A stretch of DNA of 21,365 bases from a virus. Position numbers and translations under genes: made by a program. Shown piece after piece: positions 6,208-13,476 of this stretch. The stretch is from positions 1 through 21,365 of the IMG/VR virus record IMGVR_UViG_3300044535_000071; one strand, 5' to 3'. Numbering within the stretch: position 1 is the first letter of the stretch; each line of letters opens with the position of its first letter. The notes under the pieces were generated by a model, which was given only the letters and a program-made list of their open reading frames with translations, searched no databases and was not told the DNA's origin.

Positions 6208-6678
6208 ATGGCAATTACTCAAGCAATGACCACGTCGTTTAAGGCCGAGCTTATGTTGGCTGTGCACGACTTCCGCGTAGGCGGCGATACTTTTAAGTTG
6301 GCGATGTACACCTCGTCGGCTACGATTGACGCCAACACCGCCACATACACTTCGTCTAACGAAGTAACCGGCACAAACTACACCGCTGGTGGTGGTACGT
6401 TGACTAACCTTGGTGTTGTTACATCAACCAACAACGCGTCCACAGGTACGGGTTTCACGGACTTTGCTGACCTGACCTTCGCTAACGCAACCATTACGGC
6501 TCGTGGCGCTTTGATCTATAACACAACGCCTTCAGCTAACTCGAACGCGAACACTACGATATCCAACGCTTCTGTTGCTGTATTGGACTTTGGTTCGGAT
6601 AAGACTTCAACGGACGGTGATTTCACCATCATCTTCCCAACGGCCACTAACACCACCGCTATCATCAGGATTGCATAA
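6208..6678 (+). CDS. Beta-rich virion protein (MAITQAM family)
   Basis: The product has 156 residues. MAITQAMTTSFKAELMLAVH, DTFKLAMYTSSATIDANT, NEVTGTNYTAGGGTLTNLG, ADLTFANATITARGALIYNT and VAVLDFGSDKTSTDGDF are strand-rich segments of a family I remember as ubiquitous in environmental phage genomes just before tail-fibre genes. Its role is unproven; a tail-knob, fibre-base or decoration protein fits. The ribosome site is the strongest here: AAGGAGG at 6194-6200, 7 bases before the ATG. High expression is therefore likely and supports a structural role. The stop overlaps the fibre-shaft start as TAATG. Confidence 0.7.
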   Translation: MAITQAMTTSFKAELMLAVHDFRVGGDTFKLAMYTSSATIDANTATYTSSNEVTGTNYTAGGGTLTNLGVVTSTNNASTGTGFTDFADLTFANATITARGALIYNTTPSANSNANTTISNASVAVLDFGSDKTSTDGDFTIIFPTATNTTAIIRIA

Positions 6679-8933
6679 TGGCACTTACCCTTGCGGATCG
6701 CGTACAGGAAACGACTACTACCACAGGAACCGGCACGGTAACACTTGCTGGGGCTGTTGCTGGCTATCAATCGTTTTCGACTATCGGCAATGGTAACACC
6801 ACATACTACACAATCACCAGCGACACAGCGTGGGAAGTCGGGATAGGCACCTACACATCGTCGGGGACTACGCTCTCCCGTGATACCGTGCTGTCATCTA
6901 GCGACGGTGGGTCTAAAATCTCGCTTACTGGCCTATCTAACGTATTCGTCACTTACCCGGCTGAGCGCGCTATAACTGAGGGTTACGGAACACTACCTGT
7001 TGCAAATGGTGGTACTGGGGCAACTGTGGCGTCTACGGCACGGACTAACCTCAGCGCAGCGGCTTCAGGTGCCAACACCGACATTACGTCCATTGCGCTG
7101 ACCACGGGCACGGTCAGCACGGCACCAGCCAGCAACACTGACATCGCCAACAAACAGTACGTCGATACAGTAGCCTCAAGCGGTATTCACTTCCACCAGC
7201 CGGTGCGGGTCGAAAGCCCCATCAATCTGAACGCGACATACAACAACGGCACCGCCGGGGTCGGCGCTACCCTGACTAATGCTGGCACTCAAGCGGCGCT
7301 AGTTATCGACGGCGTGACGGTTAGCGTCGCTGACCGCGTCCTTGTTTATGAGCAGACCGATGAGACCCAGAACGGCATCTATGTCGTAACAAGCGTAGGT
7401 TCTGGCTCAACAAACTGGGTGCTGACACGCTCCAGTGACGCGGACACTTTTGTCAACGCCAGCCCAGACGGTCTGAGCGAAGGTTCGACCGTGTTTGTTC
7501 AGCAGGGCACGACTGGCGCAGGCGAGACCTACACCTGCAATACGCAGGGTACGATTACGTTTGGCACGACAAACATCACGTTTGCGCAGATATCGTCGGC
7601 GCAGATTTATTCGGCGGGCACCGGTCTTACACTGACTGGCACGGTCTTCAGCCTAACCGCCCCTGTAGCTGTTGCCCTTGGCGGCACAGGAGCCACTGAC
7701 GCGGCTACGGCGCTGTCTAACCTTGGTGCATACCCTGCGAGTAACCCTTCGGGCTATACGTCTAATGCAGGCACGGTAACCACTGTTGGCGGCACTGGCA
7801 CGGTTAATGGTATCACACTAACAGGTAGCGTGACCTCGTCTGGCAACTTGACGCTGGGCGGCACACTTTCGAATGTTGACCTTTCTTCGCAGATTACAGG
7901 TACACTTGGCGCTGCTAATGGTGGTACAGGAGTAACTTCACCCGGCGCTTCGGGTAACGTCCTGACCAGCGATGGCACGGTGTGGTCATCGCAACCTCCA
8001 TCAGCCGGTGGCATAACGTACACTACGGTCAAAACATCTAACTATACCGCCGCTGACAGTGAGGGCGTACAGACTGATACCAGCGGCGGAGCCTTCACGG
8101 TTACGCTTCCAGCTACCCCAGCTGTCGGTGATCAGGTTATCGTTGTTGATACCGCTAGTTCATGGGCCACAAATAACCTCACGGTTGGCCGCAATGGTTC
8201 GACCATTGAAGGTTTGTCTGAAGACCTTGTCTGCAATATCTCTAACGTCAGTGTCCAGCTTGTCTATAGCGGTACGACTTGGAACGTGTTTGCACAGGCG
8301 GGTGGTGCAGGCGCGAGTGTAATAGATATTAACAGCCAGACTAGTGGCACACTAAGTGTTTCACGTGGTGGCACGGGCGCGACTACGCTCACGGGTGTTG
8401 TTAAAGGTAATGGCACCTCGGCTTTCACTACTGGAACCGTTAGCCTTACATCTGAAGTCTCCGATACACTACCTATCGCCAACGGCGGTACGGGCGCAAC
8501 CACAGCAGGAGCGGCCTTAACAGCCCTTGGCGCTGCCGCGTCAGGTGCAAATACGGACATAACCGCACTCGACCAAGACGTAACAATTACTGCGACTGGC
8601 ACTATTGCTGCCAACACCATAGGTTATCGCGGCCTGCCGCAGAACAGCCAGACGGCGTCGTACACACTGGCACTGGCCGATCAGGGCAAGCACATCAGCA
8701 TCACGACAGGCGGCGTGGTTATCCCGGCAAACGGCTCGGTTGCGTTCCCTATCGGAACAACTATTGTGATATTCAACAATAGCGGGTCTAACCAGACAAT
8801 CTCGATTACATCTGACACATTGCGCCTAGCGGGCGCAGCCAGTACAGGTTCACGTACACTAGCTCAATATGGCCTTGCTACATGTGTTAAGGTTGCGGCG
8901 ACAACTTGGGTGGCCTCCGGTAACGTGACATGA
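6678..8933 (+). CDS. Tail fibre shaft protein 1
   Basis: The product has 751 residues. Residues 1-100 (MALTLADRVQETTTTTGTGT ... WEVGIGTYTSSGTTLSRDTV) form a conserved N-terminal module that I expect binds the virion. Five GGTGA(T/V)-type repeats follow (bases ~7004, 7680, 7916, 8361, 8481), typical of trimeric fibre shafts. Residues ~155-315 (KQYVDTVASSGIHFHQPVRV ... VYEQTDETQNGIYVVTSVGS) form a globular insert known from many phage fibres. The last ~103 residues from GYRGLPQNSQTASYTLAL are nearly the same as the end of shaft 2. It starts by TAATG overlap with AGGA upstream, and ends by ATGA overlap with the tip gene. The fibre contacts the host surface. Confidence 0.8.
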   Translation: MALTLADRVQETTTTTGTGTVTLAGAVAGYQSFSTIGNGNTTYYTITSDTAWEVGIGTYTSSGTTLSRDTVLSSSDGGSKISLTGLSNVFVTYPAERAITEGYGTLPVANGGTGATVASTARTNLSAAASGANTDITSIALTTGTVSTAPASNTDIANKQYVDTVASSGIHFHQPVRVESPINLNATYNNGTAGVGATLTNAGTQAALVIDGVTVSVADRVLVYEQTDETQNGIYVVTSVGSGSTNWVLTRSSDADTFVNASPDGLSEGSTVFVQQGTTGAGETYTCNTQGTITFGTTNITFAQISSAQIYSAGTGLTLTGTVFSLTAPVAVALGGTGATDAATALSNLGAYPASNPSGYTSNAGTVTTVGGTGTVNGITLTGSVTSSGNLTLGGTLSNVDLSSQITGTLGAANGGTGVTSPGASGNVLTSDGTVWSSQPPSAGGITYTTVKTSNYTAADSEGVQTDTSGGAFTVTLPATPAVGDQVIVVDTASSWATNNLTVGRNGSTIEGLSEDLVCNISNVSVQLVYSGTTWNVFAQAGGAGASVIDINSQTSGTLSVSRGGTGATTLTGVVKGNGTSAFTTGTVSLTSEVSDTLPIANGGTGATTAGAALTALGAAASGANTDITALDQDVTITATGTIAANTIGYRGLPQNSQTASYTLALADQGKHISITTGGVVIPANGSVAFPIGTTIVIFNNSGSNQTISITSDTLRLAGAASTGSRTLAQYGLATCVKVAATTWVASGNVT
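7000..8570 (+). repeat. Degenerate GGTGAT shaft repeats
   Basis: Five copies of (N)GGTG(A/V)T occur at about 7004, 7680, 7916, 8361 and 8481. The first and last are each followed by a longer shared segment ending SGANTDIT (7060-7092 and 8530-8562). The last two copies lie 120 bases apart; other spacings vary. A sixth copy lies at 9613-9630 in the glycine-rich adhesin. These repeats are a hallmark of phage fibre shafts and a plausible site for unequal or inter-gene recombination. Confidence 0.6.
8622..8930 (+). repeat. Shaft-end module, copy A
   Basis: This segment encodes about 103 residues from GYRGLPQNSQTASYTLAL to the end of shaft 1. It aligns without major gaps to copy B (16504-16815), with roughly 80 identical positions in my hand alignment, for example GKHISITTGGVVIPANGSVA in both. 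Runs of DNA identity include CTGCCGCAGAACAGCCA and ATATTCAACAATAGC, but third positions differ often, so the duplication is not recent or was shaped by exchange. A more distant copy C is in the glycine-rich adhesin at 9718-10020. Confidence 0.75.
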
Positions 8934-9493
8934 CTGGAGTATTATGCGCCTTAGCAGGGGGTAAAGGCGGAGCGGCTGTCATTACGTCTCTTGCCCAGTT
9001 TTCGGCTGAAACAGTTGTAGGACAATCGTATTTCTTAAAAAGCCCCAACGCTCCAACGGCGGTTCAATTTACCGTGACAAATGGGTACAATGGGCGCAAA
9101 GGGATATATCTTGGAAATGCCTTTATAAACGGCACGTCATGGCCGGGAGATAGCGGAACGGATGTTGCCTATTCGGCTTTAGGTGGCACTACCTATAGCA
9201 ATCTACAGGCTGTTTCAGAAGTGTTTATTGGGGGTCAGTTGTCAACGACTCCTATATCTGGGTCTAGCGAAGCCAATTATGATTACTATGCCATATCTTT
9301 AGAGTTCGGGTGTGTTAGCGGTGCATCAGTATATACATCAGGGTCTTTTTATGGCACTCTTGTAGGTAGCGTATATAGCCATGTTACGAGCAACTTATAC
9401 TCAAGTTTTGCTGCTTCTATAACTACAGATAGTAGTGTTTATGCCGGTAGTGGTATTGATAGCCAAGGTATCGACCTGTGGCTTACGGTATAG
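8930..9493 (+). CDS. Fibre tip / receptor-binding protein 1
   Basis: The product has 187 residues, starts MTGVLCALAGGKGGAAVITS, and is rich in Ser, Tyr, Gly and Thr with beta-type alternation (YYAISLEFGCVSGASVYTSG). It has no signal peptide or membrane segment. The start overlaps the shaft stop as ATGA, the ideal arrangement for coupled translation. The opening MTG(V/I)(L/M)C(A/S)L(A/T)GG is shared with the tip gene at 16818-17249; the rest differs, as expected for a receptor-binding tip under selection. By hand count bases 9121-9480 are 44% G+C, against near 60% in sampled stretches of the neighbouring genes, which suggests transfer. The tip role is inferred from position and divergence. Confidence 0.6.
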   Translation: MTGVLCALAGGKGGAAVITSLAQFSAETVVGQSYFLKSPNAPTAVQFTVTNGYNGRKGIYLGNAFINGTSWPGDSGTDVAYSALGGTTYSNLQAVSEVFIGGQLSTTPISGSSEANYDYYAISLEFGCVSGASVYTSGSFYGTLVGSVYSHVTSNLYSSFAASITTDSSVYAGSGIDSQGIDLWLTV

Positions 9494-9543
9494 GTTTGTA
9501 GAGGAACTTTTGTGATGACTATTACTAACGAAGGCACATAATC

Positions 9544-10749
9544 ATGGCTACTCTTTCAAGCATCCTTCCTCCGGTAAGTGTATCCACGGCGTCAGGCACA
9601 CTGCCTGCGGGTAATGGTGGTACAGGCTTAACTTCACCCGGTACTGCCGGTAACGTCCTGACCAGCGACGGCACGGCGTGGGCATCCAGCGCACTTCCAG
9701 CAAGCGTAGTGGCGTACCCGCAGAACGTCCAAAGTGGCAACTACACGTTGGTTCTCGGCGATGCTGGCAAGCAAATATACTCGGCCAATACCGGCGCGCA
9801 GGCCATCACAATCCCGACCAATGCGTCAGTTGCGTTCCCGATTGGGACAGTGATCACGGTTGTAAACGCTGGAACTAACGCCATTTTGCTCGGTAATACG
9901 GGTATTAACCTCTACCGTAACGGCAATACTACCCCCCTTGAGTTTAGCAGCATCCCCCAACGTGGCTCCGTTCAACTTCTAAAAACAGGCACAGATAATT
10001 GGGACACTATAGCTGGAAATCTACCAGCCGTTACGGTCTCCTACGCTGTGGTAGCTGGGGGCGGTGGGCAAGGTAGTCGCGGAGGCGGCGGAGGCGGCGG
10101 CGTGTTGTTTAGTGGGATAGATTTCTTACGCGGGACATTCACAGTCACGGTAGGAGCCGGTGGCGCGAGTGGCGTTGCTGGGAGCAACAGTGTTTTCAGG
10201 TCAAATACCGCGCTGGCGGGGACTGCTGGCAGCTTTAATGGTGGCAACTCCGGTGGCGCAGACCGCACACAAGGAGGTATCGGCGGAGACGGCGGGGTTG
10301 ACAATATTTATTACACATACAATACCGGCGGCGGCGGCGGCGGGGCGTTGCCAGCTAACGGCACTAATGGTTTTGACACCGGTGGGGGCGGTGGCTCTGG
10401 CGCGATGATACCCGGTAGTGGCGCAGCGGGTCGCGCCACATCCATAAGTGGAACATCCATAACATATGGCGGCGGTGGCGGCGGTGCCTCGTATAACTAC
10501 CAAGGTGGCGCTGGCGCTGGCGGTGGCGGTGCCGGAGGCACGTATTCTATTGCCGCAGGTTCAGGAACTGCGAATACGGGCGGGGGAGCGGGTGGTGTTT
10601 ACGTTTCTGGCACCGGAGCAGGTGGTTCTGGCAGGGTGGTTTTAGCGTGCCGTATCCCCGCAACATCAACCACAGGTTCCCCTGTAATTACAACAGCAGG
10701 GGATTTGACTGTCTATACCTTCAACTCATCCGGCTCGATTACATTCTAA
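9544..10749 (+). CDS. Glycine-rich tail fibre adhesin
   Basis: The product has 401 residues. Residues ~20-45 repeat the shaft motif (NGGTGLTSPGTAGNVLTSDG), which also occurs in shaft 1. Residues ~58-160 are a divergent copy of the shaft-end module (QSGNYTLVLGDAGKQIYSAN, ASVAFPIGTVITVVNAG). Residues ~165-370 are extremely Gly-rich (GGGGQGSRGGGGGGG, TGGGGGGALPANG, YGGGGGGASYNYQGGAGAGG), like the polyglycine-II sandwich of T-even-type gp38 adhesins and the Gly-rich domain of phage receptor-binding proteins. The C-terminus DLTVYTFNSSGSITF is a common end of such adhesins. GAAGG lies 8-9 bases before the ATG. It should bind a host surface receptor through loops between Gly-rich helices. Confidence 0.7.
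   Translation: MATLSSILPPVSVSTASGTLPAGNGGTGLTSPGTAGNVLTSDGTAWASSALPASVVAYPQNVQSGNYTLVLGDAGKQIYSANTGAQAITIPTNASVAFPIGTVITVVNAGTNAILLGNTGINLYRNGNTTPLEFSSIPQRGSVQLLKTGTDNWDTIAGNLPAVTVSYAVVAGGGGQGSRGGGGGGGVLFSGIDFLRGTFTVTVGAGGASGVAGSNSVFRSNTALAGTAGSFNGGNSGGADRTQGGIGGDGGVDNIYYTYNTGGGGGGALPANGTNGFDTGGGGGSGAMIPGSGAAGRATSISGTSITYGGGGGGASYNYQGGAGAGGGGAGGTYSIAAGSGTANTGGGAGGVYVSGTGAGGSGRVVLACRIPATSTTGSPVITTAGDLTVYTFNSSGSITF
9718..10020 (+). repeat. Shaft-end module, divergent copy C
   Basis: Starting at PQNVQSGNYTLVLGDAGK, this segment follows the order of copies A and B: PQN.Q...YTL...DAGK.I, then I.IP.N.SVAFP.GT.I.. and N.G...I. Identity is low after the first 50 residues. Here the module is fused in frame to the Gly-rich adhesin instead of ending before a separate tip gene. 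Confidence 0.55.
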
Positions 10750-10758
10750 GGACAACAC

Positions 10759-11121
10759 ATGGCACATTTTGCAAGAGTTATTGACGGCATTGTCACCGAA
10801 GTTCTGGTCATCGAGCAGGACGTTATCGACACGGGCCTATTTGGAGACCCTGCGCTTTGGGTGCAGACATCATACAACACGCACGGTGGGCAACATCCCG
10901 AAGGCCGTCCGCTGCGTAAAAACTACGCTGGCATCGGTTATACCTACGACGCGGGCCGTGATGCGTTTATTCCGCCGCAGCCATTCCCATCATGGACGCT
11001 GAACGAAAACACCTGCCTCTGGGACGCACCAACAGCACAACCGGATGACGGCAAGCTGTATCACTGGGATGAAGCCACGCTGGCATGGGTAGAGGTTACC
11101 CCACCAACTGGAGAAGTGTAA
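10759..11121 (+). CDS. Conserved fibre-locus accessory protein (MAHFARV family)
   Basis: The product has 120 residues. MAHFARVIDGIVTEVLVIEQ, WVQTSYNTHGGQHPEG, RKNYAGIGYTYDAGRDAFIP, PQPFPSWTLNENTCLWDAPT and YHWDEATLAWVEV match a family I remember from many cyanophage- and pelagiphage-type genomes next to fibre genes. The WTLNE...W.AP...PDDG..Y.WDE....W repeats suggest small beta-hairpin units. The role could be a fibre chaperone, a fibre cap or a structural subunit; none is proven to my knowledge. AAGGA lies 7 bases before the ATG. Its stop overlaps the next start as TAATG. Confidence 0.65.
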   Translation: MAHFARVIDGIVTEVLVIEQDVIDTGLFGDPALWVQTSYNTHGGQHPEGRPLRKNYAGIGYTYDAGRDAFIPPQPFPSWTLNENTCLWDAPTAQPDDGKLYHWDEATLAWVEVTPPTGEV

Positions 11122-11999
11122 TGTTTCGGCGTGCTCTCGTTACCCTTTGTGCGGTAATTTCCAGCACTTCTATGGTGCTCGCTCAGAGCGCGCCGATATC
11201 ATACGTCTACGACACGACAACCAACAGCACGTCGAACAATACCAATACCAATACGTCCACTAGTACGAACACGAACAACAACACGTCCACTAGCACGAAC
11301 ACCAACACGAACGTGAACCAGAACATCAATTCTGGGACGATGACGAACATCAATCAGAACACAACCTCCAGCACCAACGTGAACCAGAATATCAACTCTG
11401 GGACCATGACCAACATTAATCAGAACACGTCGGCCAGCACCTCTGATAACACCAATCGGAACATTAATACCGACACAAGCAACAGCACGATCAACCAGAG
11501 CGTGAACAGTACGTCCGACAATACAAACCGGAATATAAACAACGACACAAGCACGATCAGTCAGACGAGCAACAACGTCAACCAGAACAACAACGTCAAC
11601 GTGAATGACAGCAAGTCCACCAGCTACAGTGAAAACGTATCGCGGCAGGTAATTGACCAGAACATTAAGTCGCCGCCTCCCAGTGCCATTGCACCGTCGA
11701 TGATGTCCTACAGCCAAGACCTTTGCACCACCGGCCAGTCTGGCGCGGTGCAGACCCAAATCATTGGCCTGTCAGCAGGGCGCACTGTGCGTGACCAAAA
11801 CTGTGAACGCATGAAGCTGTCCAAGACCCTATACGATATGGGCATGCGCGTCGCCGCCGTCAGCCTCCTATGTCAAGACTTCCGCGTCTTTAGGGCAATG
11901 GAGATGGCCGGAACACCGTGCCCATTCTTGGGATTGATTGGTGAGGAAGCCCGCGCCGCGTGGACAGAGAACGTCGAGCTTCGCCCTGTTGAGAAATAA
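11121..11999 (+). CDS. Exported Asn/Thr/Ser-repeat protein
   Basis: The product has 292 residues. The start is the ATG in the TAATG overlap; an in-frame reading from 11085 would bury the signal peptide. Residues 1-21 (MFRRALVTLCAVISSTSMVL, then A|Q) are a good Sec signal peptide with a VLA|QSA cleavage site. Residues 35-165 are almost only N, T, S, D, Q, I and V, including two near-identical 22-residue units (NVNQNINSGTMTNINQNT) and two STSDNTNRNIN units. Residues ~205-292 are a folded domain with four Cys (DLCTTGQSG, DQNCERMKLSKTLYDMGMRV, SLLCQD, AGTPCPF), which I recall from other aquatic phages without a function. The likely place is periplasm or outer surface. A spanin-like or superinfection role is possible but unproven. 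Confidence 0.6.
   Translation: MFRRALVTLCAVISSTSMVLAQSAPISYVYDTTTNSTSNNTNTNTSTSTNTNNNTSTSTNTNTNVNQNINSGTMTNINQNTTSSTNVNQNINSGTMTNINQNTSASTSDNTNRNINTDTSNSTINQSVNSTSDNTNRNINNDTSTISQTSNNVNQNNNVNVNDSKSTSYSENVSRQVIDQNIKSPPPSAIAPSMMSYSQDLCTTGQSGAVQTQIIGLSAGRTVRDQNCERMKLSKTLYDMGMRVAAVSLLCQDFRVFRAMEMAGTPCPFLGLIGEEARAAWTENVELRPVEK
11217..11640 (+). repeat. Asn-rich tandem coding repeats
   Basis: Within the exported protein, a 66-base unit repeats with near-identity at 11310 and 11376 (AACGTGAACCAGAA start). Two 72-base-spaced units encoding STSDNTNRNIN follow downstream. Flanking (AACACGTCCACTAG)-type repeats add lower-complexity copies. The differences are mainly synonymous, so the protein repeat is being kept. 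The alternating N-x-N pattern would suit stacked beta-strands (solenoid or amyloid-like), which is an inference. Confidence 0.65.
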
Positions 12000-13476
12000 G
12001 ACATACGCTTTGCAGGTTATTCTGCTGGCTTGCGCAACACCCGTTTTCGCGCAGACCTATGAGCCTGCCTTAATCCCACCGCAGATCAATGGCGCTCCAA
12101 CGACAATGACGCCGCTCAATCTGGGTGACGATAACACGCAAAACGTGGCTCTTGGTTTTGAGTTTGAATATTGGGGCCAGACATTCACCGACGCTTGGGT
12201 GTCGAGCAATGGCTTTGTGTCGTTCCAGAGCGGCAATCATCTATGCTGCAATGGTCAGCCTATCGAACTGGCGCAGCGCAACACGATTTACGCCTACTGG
12301 TCTGACCTTATCAGCTTCACTGGCAACCCCTTTTATCGCCGCGACGATGGCTCAATCCTCTTTGGCTGGTACGGCGTCCAAGAATACGGCACAAACAACA
12401 GCAGCACCTTCGAGATTGGCCTCTTTGCCGACGGCAAGATACAACTCAATTACGGTAATTTGGGTTTTAATGGGGGCCACACCTTCACCGCAGGCATTAC
12501 TGGCCCAACTGCGGACGATAACATCTCGCTTTTCTACGGACGCAACGCGCAGTTCCTCCAGAACCAGTCCGGCATCCTGTCGTGGATCGCGCCAGCCACT
12601 ACTGTTGACTGCAACGTGACGCCTATGGACCCAAGCTGCCCACCGGCCAGTGTCGATGTCATCCCAGACCCTGTTGCTGCCATTGCCGAGGCCGTTGAAC
12701 AAAGCGCGGAGCTTGAGCCTGAAGTGATGGAGCAGGTGCAAGAGGCCGCTGAGATTGCGCTGGAGCGGGCTGAGGAGGTCGCGGAGGCCGTTGAGGTCGT
12801 AGAACTCGTAGGAGAGCCTGAAGCTGCTATAGAAGAAGTCGAGGACGCCGTAGAGGTCAGTGTGGCTGAGGCCGATGAGGCTGAGCGGTTGGACCCTGAT
12901 GAAGTCGCTGCGCTGGCCGCAGTAGGCGTAGACTTCGAAGACAACGTGCAGCAGCAAGATAGCTTTATGCAGGAGACGCAACAGGCGCAGAGCGGCGCGC
13001 AACAGCAAACCGGCACCATGCAAGAGGCGCAGGATGCATCGGCGTCGAGCACGTTCACAGTACAGGTGCGCTTCGACACCACATTCGGCGGTGCGCTTGG
13101 GCAGGTATCTACTATGTCTGTGGCGCAGAGCGCGTCACCCTTGGACATGGCAATCTCAGCGGGTAGTCCGTTATCTATGTCTAACACGGCTGAAGTTCTG
13201 GGTCTTGGCTCATCTCAACCCACAACCTCTGGTGGAAATCAGCCACAGTCCGACAGCGGAATATCTGAGGGCGAGAGCGACACAATCGCGGCGATGGGTG
13301 CCGTTCCGGGCTTCGCCGCGTATACGCAGGCGTCGTTGCAAGATAGGGCTGACTTTTACGCAATTCGTGATATATACCGTAGGCGCAGGCTGCAAGACGC
13401 AAACTTTGAGTTGTATCGACTGATGCAGACAAACGATGCCCGATGGCAGGAGATGGTAGATGAGCAGTACAGATGA
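11989..13476 (+). CDS. Exported NIDO-like beta-domain protein, TTG start proposed
   Basis: The product has 495 residues from TTG 11989, overlapping the previous gene by 11 bases. This start gives a clean signal sequence (MRNKTYALQVILLACATPVF, then A|Q); LLAC could alternatively be a lipobox. An upstream TTG at 11938 or GTG at 11941 stays open but places the hydrophobic segment internally. Residues ~38-205 resemble a nidogen-type (NIDO) domain: VALGFEFEYWGQTFTDAWVS, SNGFVSFQSG, NTIYAYWSDLI, STFEIGLFADGKIQLNYG. Residues ~225-325 are an acidic Glu/Ala/Val helix (AAEIALERAEEVAEAVEVV), then a Gln-rich stretch and a Ser-rich region, ending in a basic helix YAIRDIYRRRRLQDANFELY. An adhesive or surface-coating role is plausible. 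I recall related phage proteins without a function. Confidence 0.55.
   Translation: MRNKTYALQVILLACATPVFAQTYEPALIPPQINGAPTTMTPLNLGDDNTQNVALGFEFEYWGQTFTDAWVSSNGFVSFQSGNHLCCNGQPIELAQRNTIYAYWSDLISFTGNPFYRRDDGSILFGWYGVQEYGTNNSSTFEIGLFADGKIQLNYGNLGFNGGHTFTAGITGPTADDNISLFYGRNAQFLQNQSGILSWIAPATTVDCNVTPMDPSCPPASVDVIPDPVAAIAEAVEQSAELEPEVMEQVQEAAEIALERAEEVAEAVEVVELVGEPEAAIEEVEDAVEVSVAEADEAERLDPDEVAALAAVGVDFEDNVQQQDSFMQETQQAQSGAQQQTGTMQEAQDASASSTFTVQVRFDTTFGGALGQVSTMSVAQSASPLDMAISAGSPLSMSNTAEVLGLGSSQPTTSGGNQPQSDSGISEGESDTIAAMGAVPGFAAYTQASLQDRADFYAIRDIYRRRRLQDANFELYRLMQTNDARWQEMVDEQYR

Noticed and set aside
8900-8945. Programmed -1 frameshift joining fibre shaft and tip (also considered at 16790-16830)
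   Set aside because: The tip lies in the -1 frame in both loci, but no slippery heptamer is visible. The tip frame has a TAA at 8921-8923 just before its ATG in locus 1. ATGA and TAATG coupling explains the arrangement better.
8622-9493. A sequencing error splitting one fibre gene into shaft and tip
   Set aside because: The same split, at the same place relative to the conserved module and with a proper start codon, occurs independently at 16818.
10005-10012. CACTATAG strings at 10005 and 18890 as T7/SP6-like promoters
   Set aside because: Both lie inside conserved coding sequence, and the match covers only 8 bases, expected by chance in a window this size.
11217-11640. CRISPR-like array suggested by regular repeats (also 15409-15738)
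   Set aside because: Both repeat tracts are in-frame protein repeats with synonymous changes, no palindromic repeat and no unique spacers.
11199-11759. Minus-strand ORF of 186 codons opposite the Asn-rich repeats
   Set aside because: It is the complement of AAC/ACC-rich repeats, giving a Val/Arg/Gly-rich artefact. There is no start context or known motif.
12352-13187. Long minus-strand ORFs of 217 and 223 codons opposite the NIDO-like gene
   Set aside because: They lie wholly opposite a gene with signal peptide, domain structure and coupled neighbours. They lack ribosome sites and recognisable motifs and reflect low-complexity codon use on the + strand.
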